Assembly (NCBI GenBank): GCA_964397255.1
Contig: CAYNHQ010000004.1
Location: 124,001-188,000, forward strand
Length of the DNA: 64,000 nucleotides
Reading direction: 5' to 3'
DNA from: CAYNHQ01 sp964397255
GTDB lineage: Bacteria > Bdellovibrionota_G > JALEGL01 > DATDPG01
Shown here one piece after another: positions 41,659 through 49,982 of the stretch; position 1 is the first letter of the stretch, and each line of letters starts with the position of its first letter. Position numbers and translations under genes: made by a program. Under the pieces are notes generated by a model, which did no database searches, had not been told where the DNA came from, and saw nothing but the letters and a program-made list of their open reading frames with translations.

Positions 41659-42933
41659 ATGCTCAAAACAATCCTTCGAACTGTCCTAATCATATTGGTA
41701 TTAGCCGGCGTCTTTTTCTTCGCTTTACGCATGTGGGAGGGAAAACGGGGCGCGCTTCCCACGGCCACAGTGCCTGGGACACCTGAAGCGGCCATCACCG
41801 TTCGCCAGGTGAGTGTCGTGCCGACGGCGGAAGGCGCGCTAATCCAGATCGATGAAGTTTCCGGGCCCGGGTATACGATTACGCCGCTCGACACCGGTAT
41901 TGGATTCGTTGTGGATATTCCCGGGGCAAAGGTGGGTATGCTCCAGAGTTCCATCCCGAATCCTCATCCGATGATCCGCAACATCGACGCTTCTCAAGTA
42001 TTTGCCCAGGGCGCCGTGCATGCGAGGATTCGAGTCGAGCTCGCGCAGGAAGCAACGCATCGTGATCGGTTGCAGGCCTCCATCCTCTATATTGATGTTT
42101 TGTCCAAGGTCACGCCGACCGCAGCGCCTACGCCTGAATTAACTCCCATACCCAAACCAAAGCCAGTGGCGAAGAGTTCGAAGGCAAAAACGCATAAGCC
42201 CGTAGCCAAGAAGAAAGCGCCTTCGCGAAGAGCTTCACACACGGTAGCGACTTCGTCTCCCAAACGGTCAGCCCCGCCAAAACCTCGAGCTACACCCGCA
42301 CCGATGGCGAAAGAAGGAGACTCCGATGCCTTGTTACGAGATTTAGGAATTGGCTCTGCCCCTCCGGCGGCTGCACCCGCACCTGAGCCGGTGGCTCCAG
42401 TGAAGGAACCTCCCCCTCCTGCTTTGGCTGCCGAGGCTGCGCCCCCTGCTGAGGCCACGCCCGCTGCGCCCGTGACGGATCTCGAATCCCTTTTTGTGGA
42501 GTCGCAGGGGGGAAAACCTGCCGAGGCCGCTCCGCCGCCTGCGGAGGAAGCCCCACCTAAAGTGGCCGCTATTCCACCCCCAGAAGCTGGAAAATTTGAT
42601 TCGTCTCAAATCGCCCGGGATCTACCGGCGCTGACGGCACTCGCCGTGACCAGCGAAGGAGAGGCTACAGTTATCCGTTTCTCGCGTGAGCAATCCATAC
42701 CTTTCAAAGTATTTAAAATGGTCAACCCGAATCGAATCACTGTCGATTTCAAAAATTCCGCGAATCATTTAAAGGCGAATTATCCCGCATTCCCTGGAAC
42801 CAGGGTAAAGAAAGTGACGACGCAGAATTTTCCCGGCCAAGATGGGCTAACTCGCGTCACATTTTTTATTGATGGTCTTCCGAAATATGAGTCGGCTACC
42901 GAAGGTAACGATCTCATACTGAAGTTGCCGTAG
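41659..42933 (+). CDS. membrane-anchored protein with AMIN domains and a long Pro/Ala/Lys linker
   Basis: The ATG at 41659 begins an N-terminal helix (TVLIILVLAGVFFFALRM). An AMIN-like beta domain (about residues 40-150) is followed by a linker of about 160 residues rich in Pro, Ala and Lys, and a second AMIN domain (VIRFSREQSIPFKVFKMVNP, RITVDFKNS, TRVTFFIDGLPKY). AMIN domains bind peptidoglycan or the secretin apparatus. It is divergent from slt, so both genes concern the cell wall. Its last 182 bp are duplicated at 44377. Confidence 0.85.
   Translation: MLKTILRTVLIILVLAGVFFFALRMWEGKRGALPTATVPGTPEAAITVRQVSVVPTAEGALIQIDEVSGPGYTITPLDTGIGFVVDIPGAKVGMLQSSIPNPHPMIRNIDASQVFAQGAVHARIRVELAQEATHRDRLQASILYIDVLSKVTPTAAPTPELTPIPKPKPVAKSSKAKTHKPVAKKKAPSRRASHTVATSSPKRSAPPKPRATPAPMAKEGDSDALLRDLGIGSAPPAAAPAPEPVAPVKEPPPPALAAEAAPPAEATPAAPVTDLESLFVESQGGKPAEAAPPPAEEAPPKVAAIPPPEAGKFDSSQIARDLPALTALAVTSEGEATVIRFSREQSIPFKVFKMVNPNRITVDFKNSANHLKANYPAFPGTRVKKVTTQNFPGQDGLTRVTFFIDGLPKYESATEGNDLILKLP
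42752..42933 (+). repeat. 182-bp perfect direct repeat, copy 1 (AMIN gene 3' end)
   Basis: These bases are identical to 44377-44558. They cover the last 60 codons of the AMIN gene and end exactly at its TAG stop. Confidence 0.97.
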
Positions 42934-42934
42934 A

Positions 42935-42976
42935 GGTATTCTGTATTTCGAATACTGAATTCCGTATTCCGAAAGT
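42935..42976. repeat. dispersed repeat of TATTC/GAATA elements, copy 1
   Basis: The stretch TATTCTGTATTTCGAATACTG and its continuation TTCCGTATTCCGAAAG are made of alternating TATTC/GAATA and TTCCG elements. A similar array lies at 56262-56308 before tRNA-Leu. It begins right after the stop codon of the duplicated AMIN gene. Confidence 0.5.
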
Positions 42977-43040
42977 TCACCTGATTTCATCAACGATGTT
43001 ACTACGGATATGGTCGGCCGGGCGATCTCGGCTTTAACCT

Positions 43041-43277
43041 TCACGCGGCTCGTTTTAATCGTTCCACACCTTCGACGACCAACATCCGCATGAGAGTCTG
43101 GTATGGCATGCCTTTTTGGGCCGCCAATTGTTTGAGTTCCGCTACGGTTTCCTCGGAAAGATTGATGCTGGTGGGGTGTTTCTTTTGACTTTTTAGCTTT
43201 TTATAAGCGGAAACGATCTTCTTCGTTTCGAACGTTACCTTTTGATATCCCTTTTCACTCTTTACATAGTTCGGCAT
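43041..43277 (-). CDS. brnA: ribbon-helix-helix antitoxin of a BrnTA pair
   Basis: From the ATG complementary to 43277 the protein is 78 aa: MPNYVKSEKGYQKVTFETKK, then TSINLSEETVAELKQLAAQKGMPYQTLMRMLV, the CopG/BrnA ribbon-helix-helix. It overlaps the toxin gene by 23 bp. The longer upstream frame is the shadow of the toxin gene. The pair lies between the two 182-bp repeats. Confidence 0.82.
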   Translation of the reverse strand: MPNYVKSEKGYQKVTFETKKIVSAYKKLKSQKKHPTSINLSEETVAELKQLAAQKGMPYQTLMRMLVVEGVERLKRAA

Positions 43278-43599
43278 ATAGCTTTCTCTCCTTTCGGCTC
43301 GTATTGCGAATCGAAACGATCCGGATTCCAGTCCCTCGAATCGCAAAAACAACGAATACATGGCGCCCCGATTTGGTAACTCCCAGCAGCCCAAATCTTG
43401 GTTCATCCACTGAAGGTGAAACCTGCTCGCCCAAGATTCGAATGGCTTCGTTTTGCTCAAAAACTTCTTCAGCTTCTATGCATGTAATCCCATGCTTTTT
43501 CAGGCTTTTGGTTTCATTTCCCTCATCCCACTCGTAGCGAAACTCATTCTGAGCGAGAATCCACTCAGCGAGCCACGCTACAAATCGGAAATGCGCCAT
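43255..43599 (-). CDS. brnT: BrnT-family toxin
   Basis: The core FRYEWDEGNETKSLKKHGITCIEAEEVFEQ is the BrnT start, and the C-terminal IRIVSIRNTSRKERKLYAELCKE completes it. The frame carries about 20 extra N-terminal residues, so the true start may lie internally. It is of a different lineage from the BrnT at 10689, with only the family motifs shared. Upstream (43600-43660) is a palindromic TATAGTGAAATTCACTATAG, a likely operator. Confidence 0.85.
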   Translation of the reverse strand: MAHFRFVAWLAEWILAQNEFRYEWDEGNETKSLKKHGITCIEAEEVFEQNEAIRILGEQVSPSVDEPRFGLLGVTKSGRHVFVVFAIRGTGIRIVSIRNTSRKERKLYAELCKE

Positions 43600-43608
43600 C
43601 TGAGTCTA

Positions 43609-43628
43609 AGTATAGTGAAATTCACTAT
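43609..43628. promoter_or_regulatory. palindromic operator upstream of brnTA
   Basis: CTATAGTGAATTTCACTATA reads nearly the same on both strands (TATAGTGAA/TTCACTATA with a two-base centre). It lies just before the BrnT start on the minus strand, where an autorepressing BrnA dimer would bind. Confidence 0.6.
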
Positions 43629-43780
43629 AGTAGTCAAAATGACTTAAGACTGATCTCTATCCAAGTTTGACGACAAGCTGGCGCAAGTCATTGCAAGCTT
43701 TAATTATTCTTCGCTTTTTTGTGTTGCGCGTTGCGCTAATTCGACCACTGTGGTACTAGCCGGTGCTTCCGGTGAGGATC

Positions 43781-44371
43781 ATGAAAACAGGCATTCTATT
43801 CATTCTAGGTTGTACCCTACTGTCATCGACTTCCATGGCCGAAAGACAGGTTTCAAAAGCCGGCCCCATCGGCAGGAACGTGACGCATTTTTACCATCCG
43901 ACCTGCAATCTTTATCTGCGCGCGGAAAACGATCCAGAAGACGAGATCACCAAACGCCTCGATCTTGGAGGCTCGACCACAACATTCCACCGTTCACCTC
44001 AGACGATTCAGAGATTGGCCGCTTCAAAGGGGTTCAGGCTAGACCTTCGTCGACCGTTGGCTGAAACGGAATCAACTGATCGAGACCTTGGGAAGTTGGT
44101 TCTCTCTCTTCAGAGTGGCCGCGAATCACGCGATCCTTTTAGTGGAAAAGATTACTCTGGCTATCGAGCAAATGTTCAGATTCTCGAAATTGTCCAAAAT
44201 GGAGAAGGGGGTTTTTCGTTCCACGTCCATTACAGCGAATACCAGAACGATTACATCCATCGGCTGGATCGGACGAGGCCGGAAACACCTTATGGCAAGC
44301 TGTTAGAACAAGCGTTTGAACGTATTCCCGACTGTGTAGTCACGGGCCTTCAAACGAATTCAAGAAAGTAA
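43781..44371 (+). CDS. secreted protein of unknown function, 196 aa
   Basis: From the ATG at 43781, preceded by GGTGAGGA, the protein has a signal peptide (GILFILGCTLLSSTSMA) and a soluble mature part with two Cys (PTCNLYL, IPDCVV) and a His/Tyr-rich centre (FSFHVHYSEYQNDYIH). No family is recognised. Its stop codon lies 5 bp before the second 182-bp repeat. Confidence 0.65.
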   Translation: MKTGILFILGCTLLSSTSMAERQVSKAGPIGRNVTHFYHPTCNLYLRAENDPEDEITKRLDLGGSTTTFHRSPQTIQRLAASKGFRLDLRRPLAETESTDRDLGKLVLSLQSGRESRDPFSGKDYSGYRANVQILEIVQNGEGGFSFHVHYSEYQNDYIHRLDRTRPETPYGKLLEQAFERIPDCVVTGLQTNSRK

Positions 44372-44376
44372 TTTTT

Positions 44377-44558
44377 AAAATTCCGCGAATCATTTAAAGG
44401 CGAATTATCCCGCATTCCCTGGAACCAGGGTAAAGAAAGTGACGACGCAGAATTTTCCCGGCCAAGATGGGCTAACTCGCGTCACATTTTTTATTGATGG
44501 TCTTCCGAAATATGAGTCGGCTACCGAAGGTAACGATCTCATACTGAAGTTGCCGTAG
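44377..44558 (+). pseudogene. 182-bp perfect direct repeat, copy 2 (AMIN gene 3' end)
   Basis: It is identical to 42752-42933 and encodes the last 60 residues of the AMIN protein without a start. The identity stops exactly after the TAG stop on the right and five bases past the cargo stop codon on the left. Lack of any mismatch suggests a recent event. Confidence 0.97.
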
Positions 44559-44843
44559 TTAAAAGAGAAACGTCGCAGAGAGAGAAGTGTAGCAATCGGA
44601 ACTGTAGGTATGTGGGGTATTGCTACAACTCCTCTCCTCCGCGAATTCGTTTCACGCTTTGAGTAACGCATACTCTAGGCCACATACGAACAGAATTAAT
44701 TGATTAATATTAATGACTTGTAAAATATGGCTCTTTACTACTCGAAAGTAGAGTTTCCTATAGGTGCCACCATCTTCGAAAAATAATTATTGATATTAAA
44801 TACTTAAATCAGTTTATGAACTTTATTTGGCTTATGCTAAGAA
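44559..44843. other. AT-rich intergenic region upstream of the kinase gene
   Basis: Apart from a short inverted segment (GCAGAGAGAGAAGTG) nothing coding is seen. The stretch from about 44690 is strongly AT-rich and probably carries the promoter of the following gene. Confidence 0.4.
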
Positions 44844-47800
44844 TTGCATCATTTAGTGTGCTATTCTCAGGGTTCATTGAACTTCAAACAGATCCATTTT
44901 GCCCAACATTATAAGTTGATCGCCCCACTAGGTCAGGGTGGGATGGGGAAAGTATTTGAAGCAGAAGACCTTCGTTTCCCCGGCCGACGGATTGCGCTGA
45001 AGCAATTGAATGAAAGTGATCCCATCTGGGTCGCCACATTTCGCCAAGAATTTTCCCTATTGGCCGCTTCGCAACATCCCAACATTCTCGATGTATACGA
45101 ATTTGGCAGGGACGAGGAAACGGGGATCTCTTTTTATACGGCGGAATTGATTCGAGGAGAGTCTCTCGCCCATCGTCGATTGTCTTGGAGCGAGAGGGAG
45201 CTGATCGAAGTTTTACTTCACATCGGTCGTGCCCTTCGATTCCTCGGCAGTCGAAGCATTATCCATGGGGACATCAAACCGGGAAATATTTTATGGGATG
45301 CGAGGAATGAGGAATATCGATTGGTTGATTTCGGTCTTGCGCGCACGCGGACGGGCCGAGATGTGCATGGCCAATCGGGAACCCCTCTCTATATGGCGCC
45401 CGAAATTTGGGAAGGCAATAGGGCCGACAGTCGTTCAGACCTCTTTTCCCTCGGTGTCACGATCGAGCGACTCGCTTCTCATACGGACCCGCCGACCGCT
45501 CTTCGCTCGTCCCTTCGAACCGTCATCACTCGCATGACCGAGAAAAATCCAGATGCGCGATTTCGCGATGCGGATGCGCTGCTGGAAAATCTTTGTCGTA
45601 CGGTCGACCCATCATTGGCAAAGGAAACTGAGGCCACTCTTAATGCCTATTCGGTTTCCCCTCGGCTGAGTGGTCGGCAAGAAGTGCTGACAGAAATTGC
45701 ACAAGAGTTACGGGAGGGGAGGTCGCCGGTGGTGGTAACGGGGGCTCCCGGAATGGGCAAATCGAGGCTCCTCGTCGAAATATGTCGGCGATTCCAATTG
45801 GAGGGAATTTCCACCACACTCATTCACTGTCAGCTTCATCAGGCGTTTGCGGATCAGATTGGGCATGCGATATCCGAACAAGAGCATTTATTGGTACTGG
45901 ACGATGTTGAGTTTCTTCCCGAGAAAGATCAGGAACTTCTTCTCGAGGTGGTAAGGCGAATCGGACGAGAGAAAAAAGAAAAATTCTCCATCCTCTTCAG
46001 CACTGAACAAATTGAGCACGCGCAAGAATTTCCCGGGTTGAAACATCATCTCCTCAAGCCGTTCTCCTCTGAAGAAGTACACGACTACATGGAATCGCTT
46101 GGGGTGGAAGTCCATCCGGAAGTTCTCCGTGTATTGGTCCGGCTTTCGGGAGGGGTTCCCCTCTTGCTCGAGTCGATGGTTCGCGATGGGCTGCCGAATG
46201 TGGAAATGTTTTCAAAAGTCGAAGCCGCAGAAGAATTGAATAAACTGCACCCCCCGAAAGATTATGAACGAATTTGGTCCGAACGAATTTTCACACTTTC
46301 ATCCGATGAACGGCGTCTCTTGGAGTTTCTCGCGATCGCTGACGCCCCATTGCCGATAAATTATGGGGTCGACGACAGTCGCCAAAGCGCCCGCCTGATG
46401 TCTCTTCACCTCGCTCGCGGAGCGATTTTGGGTAATCGTTCCGCCTGCGTGATCGAGAGCCCTGCGGTAGCTGAATTGGCATTGAAGAATTTGTCTTCCG
46501 CCGACCTCCGGAATCGGCATCGGGAGGTAGCGGATCTCTTCGAAGGCGTCCTCTCCTCCGAAGCCGGACGCCCTTTGGAATTAATTACCCAGGTGGCGGT
46601 ACATAGGTCTCTTTCAGGAGACCTGACCCAAGCCTCGCCTTTTCTTGCGGAAGCTCTAGGACAATTTCTCAAATCGCATGCGAATGATGAAGGAATACTG
46701 ATGTTGCGACGTATTCCGATCGAGGGGCATTGGAGCGGATCCGCTCGCTCCACGGCCGCAGAACTTTGGGCTCGTGTAGGGGAATACGACCGCGCATTTG
46801 AACAATTGATCCAGCTCCAAAAAGAAAAGGGAGAATCGAAAGCCATCATTCTTCGTCGAATGGCTGATTTGCAACTCAAAAGGAGAAAGTTCAAAGAGGC
46901 TTTGGAACAAGTCACTGAAGCGGAAAATGAGATCTCTGCCCTCGAGGAGAACCAGAGAAAAGAAGAACGGGTTCACCTTCTCTTGGTTCGACAAACCATC
47001 GCGCTTTTACAAGGGGGCTACCCCCTGGTGGAAGCTACCGGCCGCGAAATCGAAAAGAAAGCTCCGGAAGGTATGGTGCGCGAGCGCGCTTCATCGCTCT
47101 GCATGCGTGGCCATGCAGCGCAGATGGAAGGGCGTCTACAAGAAGCAGGAAAAAAATTTCGCGCGGCACTTCAATTAGGAGAAGAAAGTAAAAACCTCTC
47201 GGCACAGTCAATGGCCTGGGGAAATCTCGGAAAGTTGGCACAGCATGAAAGCCGATTCGCGGATGCGGAAAAGGATTTTAGAAAGGCCATGGAATTTGCG
47301 GAAAAAGCGCGAGATTATCTGGCCCTTGCCACGCTTCAGATGAACGTTTCGGCGCTTTGCCAAAAAATAGGAAAGTATCGTGAAGCCTGTGACTCGATTG
47401 AACGGAGCGTCGAAATTTATCGGCGACTTGGAAATCATGAAGAGTTTGCGCTGGCGCTTTATACGCGAGCCTCGCTTCGATTTTCTCTCTTTGGTTCCGA
47501 TACAGCAGTGACCGACGATGTCCAAAACGCTTTGGAGTTGGCCGAAGCGGCTGGCAATGAGGATGCTGCCGCATATGCGCATCTTTTATTGGCAAGAGTT
47601 TCAAAAAACTCCGCGAGCCGATCCCATTGGGATACCGCTCGCCGATCTTTTCGAAAACGAATGGACTCCTCGGGTCTTCGCGAGGCTGCGTTGGTTGCAC
47701 TGGAAGAGCACTTCGCTCCAGAAACGAAAGAACTCGAGATCGATGAAATGGATCTTGAGCAACGCCTACGTTTTGCGGCGTGGAAGTTCGTCGAAGGAAA

Positions 47801-49778
47801 AGGGAGTCAAGAGGGAGAACTATTGAGCCCCGTGTTGCGGAAAATGGCCGATAAAAATCCCAATCCGGAGCTGCTGGCTCAGTTTCTTTCTCTTCAGGTT
47901 CAATTCAAGAAGGGGCAACCAAGGGACCCAATGGCGGCTTCACAAGCCATTTTGATATTTGAAGGCTTGAGTGCTTCGCTGGGAGAAGAAGATCAAGAGG
48001 CCTATCTCTCGGTACGCCGAGTCGATGACTTGAAAAAATTAGTGACCGAAGATGATGAATTGCCAGGATCCCCTTCCGTGATTCACGCCGAGGTTGATGA
48101 GAAAGCGACGATTCAGGACTATAGAAAAAACTCGCTTTCAGAGGAAGACCTTATTACGACCCGCGCGGGGCGTGAGCTCCCTGCGAATTCACTCGGCAGA
48201 CTTCTTGGAATGATCAAATTGCTAAATGATGAAATTGAATTTCAAAAAACGGTTGATCTTCTTCTCGATTTTGCCGTCGCGGAAACAAAGGCGGAGCGTG
48301 GGTTTTTTGTAACCGAAGAGGGCGACGATTTCCGCGTCGTTTCGGCCCGGAACATGAAGCAGCTGTGGATTCGTGAGCCCAACTCTCGGTTTAGCCGAAC
48401 GGCCGTAAAAAAGGCGCTCCGGTCAGGCGCGACGATTACCGAAGGAGATGTAGCCGAGTCAAAATCTTGGAAAAATTCGCCCAGCCTTGTGAACCAAGAG
48501 GTTCGATCATTCCTGGCCGTTCCGTTGCGATCTCAAGAAAAAATTATGGGAGTTATTTATTTGGATCGCCGCAAGTCCCCGAAGGCGTTTAGCAGCACGG
48601 AAGTCCTCATTGTGGAAGCGCTGGCGGAACAAGGGAGCACGGCCCTTCGAAAGAATGAGTTGATGAGCGAACTCAAAATTCAAGCGGAACGAATTGCGCA
48701 GTTCAATGGAAAATTGGAGGACGAACTTGAATCCAAAGAAACGCAAATTCAGCAGACGGAGACCCTGTTACAAAAAACCGGTTCGGAAGATTCCATATTT
48801 CACCGCCACGCACAAATCATCGCGAAGAGTGATCGCATGCGAAACATTCTTCGTACGGTAGAGACCATTGCCGCCTCAAGATCCTATTGTTACATCTCTG
48901 GAGAGTCTGGAACTGGCAAGGAGTTGATTGCGCAAGCGTTGCACGAACGATCTCCTCAGGCTCGGGGCCCTTGGGTTCCGGTGCAATGCGGGAGCATTCC
49001 CGAAGATCTTTTTGACGCGCTCTTCTTTGGGCATGAAAAAGGGGCTTTCACTGGTGCGGATAAGGCGCGGGTCGGTTTTTTCGTGGCCGCGAATGGGGGA
49101 ACTCTTTTTCTGGATGAGATAGACCAACTCAAGCCGGATCAACAAGCGAAACTGCTCCGGGCTCTTCAGGAATCGAAGGTCTTGCCGGTCGGCAAAACTG
49201 CAGAAGTTTCTTTCTCGATACGTGTCGTAACGGCATCCAACCGGGATCTCGAGAAGCTGAGAGCGGCGGGGGATTTTCGAGAGGATCTTTTTTATCGCCT
49301 CCATGTGATTCGGATCGACCTTCCTCCCTTACGCGAAAGAATCGAAGATATTCCGCTTCTCATCCATCATTTTCTAAAGATGTCAGCGCTGACCCAAAAA
49401 TACCCTCTGACAGTGGCGGATAATGCGCTTGAGGCTCTGATGAGATACCGCTGGCCGGGAAATATACGCGAACTGAAAAATGAGATGGACCGAATTGTGG
49501 CACTCCTTCCGCTCTCTTCCGGAGGCAAACGTAGAATTAAGCTGGAGGACCTTTCGCCTGTGATCCGTGGGGGATCCATGGGAGAGGCGATAAGCGATGA
49601 TGAACCGTTTCATGAAGCAATTGATCGGTTTACGGCACAGCGAATTTTGCTTGTTCTCAAGAAGACCAAAGGGAACCGAACCAAGGCCGCGCAGCTCGTC
49701 GGAATGCACCGAAACGGGTTCAATCGAATGCTTCAGCGACTCAAAATTAAAGTCCTACCTCGTTCAGCTTATGATTAA
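44844..49778 (+). CDS. Ser/Thr kinase - AAA ATPase - TPR - GAF - sigma-54 activator fusion, 1644 aa
   Basis: The kinase domain (residues about 20-265) has GQGGMGKVFEAED, IALKQL, IIHGDIKPGNILW (HGD, a non-RD form), VDFGLAR and APEIWEG. A P-loop ATPase follows (VVTGAPGMGKSRLL, HLLVLDDVEFL) to about residue 500, then TPR repeats (about 650-1050), a GAF domain (about 1130-1290), a coiled coil, a sigma-54 AAA+ domain (GESGTGKELIAQALHERS, GHEKGAFTGADKA, GGTLFLDEIDQL) and a Fis-type helix-turn-helix (NRTKAAQLVGMHRNGFNRML). GAFTGA is intact, so it can contact sigma-54. The kinase-like sensor is probably the input. The first start is a TTG at 44844; later TTG codons are possible. Confidence 0.92.
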   Translation: MHHLVCYSQGSLNFKQIHFAQHYKLIAPLGQGGMGKVFEAEDLRFPGRRIALKQLNESDPIWVATFRQEFSLLAASQHPNILDVYEFGRDEETGISFYTAELIRGESLAHRRLSWSERELIEVLLHIGRALRFLGSRSIIHGDIKPGNILWDARNEEYRLVDFGLARTRTGRDVHGQSGTPLYMAPEIWEGNRADSRSDLFSLGVTIERLASHTDPPTALRSSLRTVITRMTEKNPDARFRDADALLENLCRTVDPSLAKETEATLNAYSVSPRLSGRQEVLTEIAQELREGRSPVVVTGAPGMGKSRLLVEICRRFQLEGISTTLIHCQLHQAFADQIGHAISEQEHLLVLDDVEFLPEKDQELLLEVVRRIGREKKEKFSILFSTEQIEHAQEFPGLKHHLLKPFSSEEVHDYMESLGVEVHPEVLRVLVRLSGGVPLLLESMVRDGLPNVEMFSKVEAAEELNKLHPPKDYERIWSERIFTLSSDERRLLEFLAIADAPLPINYGVDDSRQSARLMSLHLARGAILGNRSACVIESPAVAELALKNLSSADLRNRHREVADLFEGVLSSEAGRPLELITQVAVHRSLSGDLTQASPFLAEALGQFLKSHANDEGILMLRRIPIEGHWSGSARSTAAELWARVGEYDRAFEQLIQLQKEKGESKAIILRRMADLQLKRRKFKEALEQVTEAENEISALEENQRKEERVHLLLVRQTIALLQGGYPLVEATGREIEKKAPEGMVRERASSLCMRGHAAQMEGRLQEAGKKFRAALQLGEESKNLSAQSMAWGNLGKLAQHESRFADAEKDFRKAMEFAEKARDYLALATLQMNVSALCQKIGKYREACDSIERSVEIYRRLGNHEEFALALYTRASLRFSLFGSDTAVTDDVQNALELAEAAGNEDAAAYAHLLLARVSKNSASRSHWDTARRSFRKRMDSSGLREAALVALEEHFAPETKELEIDEMDLEQRLRFAAWKFVEGKGSQEGELLSPVLRKMADKNPNPELLAQFLSLQVQFKKGQPRDPMAASQAILIFEGLSASLGEEDQEAYLSVRRVDDLKKLVTEDDELPGSPSVIHAEVDEKATIQDYRKNSLSEEDLITTRAGRELPANSLGRLLGMIKLLNDEIEFQKTVDLLLDFAVAETKAERGFFVTEEGDDFRVVSARNMKQLWIREPNSRFSRTAVKKALRSGATITEGDVAESKSWKNSPSLVNQEVRSFLAVPLRSQEKIMGVIYLDRRKSPKAFSSTEVLIVEALAEQGSTALRKNELMSELKIQAERIAQFNGKLEDELESKETQIQQTETLLQKTGSEDSIFHRHAQIIAKSDRMRNILRTVETIAASRSYCYISGESGTGKELIAQALHERSPQARGPWVPVQCGSIPEDLFDALFFGHEKGAFTGADKARVGFFVAANGGTLFLDEIDQLKPDQQAKLLRALQESKVLPVGKTAEVSFSIRVVTASNRDLEKLRAAGDFREDLFYRLHVIRIDLPPLRERIEDIPLLIHHFLKMSALTQKYPLTVADNALEALMRYRWPGNIRELKNEMDRIVALLPLSSGGKRRIKLEDLSPVIRGGSMGEAISDDEPFHEAIDRFTAQRILLVLKKTKGNRTKAAQLVGMHRNGFNRMLQRLKIKVLPRSAYD

Positions 49779-49932
49779 AGCGCGGTTAGGATTCTTTTCT
49801 TAAAGGTGAGAGAGGGAACTATAGTCTACTTTAGTATGAAAAATTTGTTTACGATATTTTCAATTTCTCGAAATATACATTTATAACATATTGTTATTAT
49901 TATGTTTATTTAATATAAATAAGAGTAATTTT

Positions 49933-49948
49933 TGGTACAGTTATGGCA
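49933..49948 (+). promoter_or_regulatory. candidate sigma-54 promoter of the propeller lipoprotein
   Basis: TGGTACAGTTATGGCA keeps the -24 GG and the -12 GC at the required ten-base spacing. It lies 34 bases before the ATG at 49983, directly after the gene for a sigma-54 activator. Confidence 0.5.
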
Positions 49949-49982
49949 AGAAAACGAAATGATGTGGCATGGGGTATCTAGA

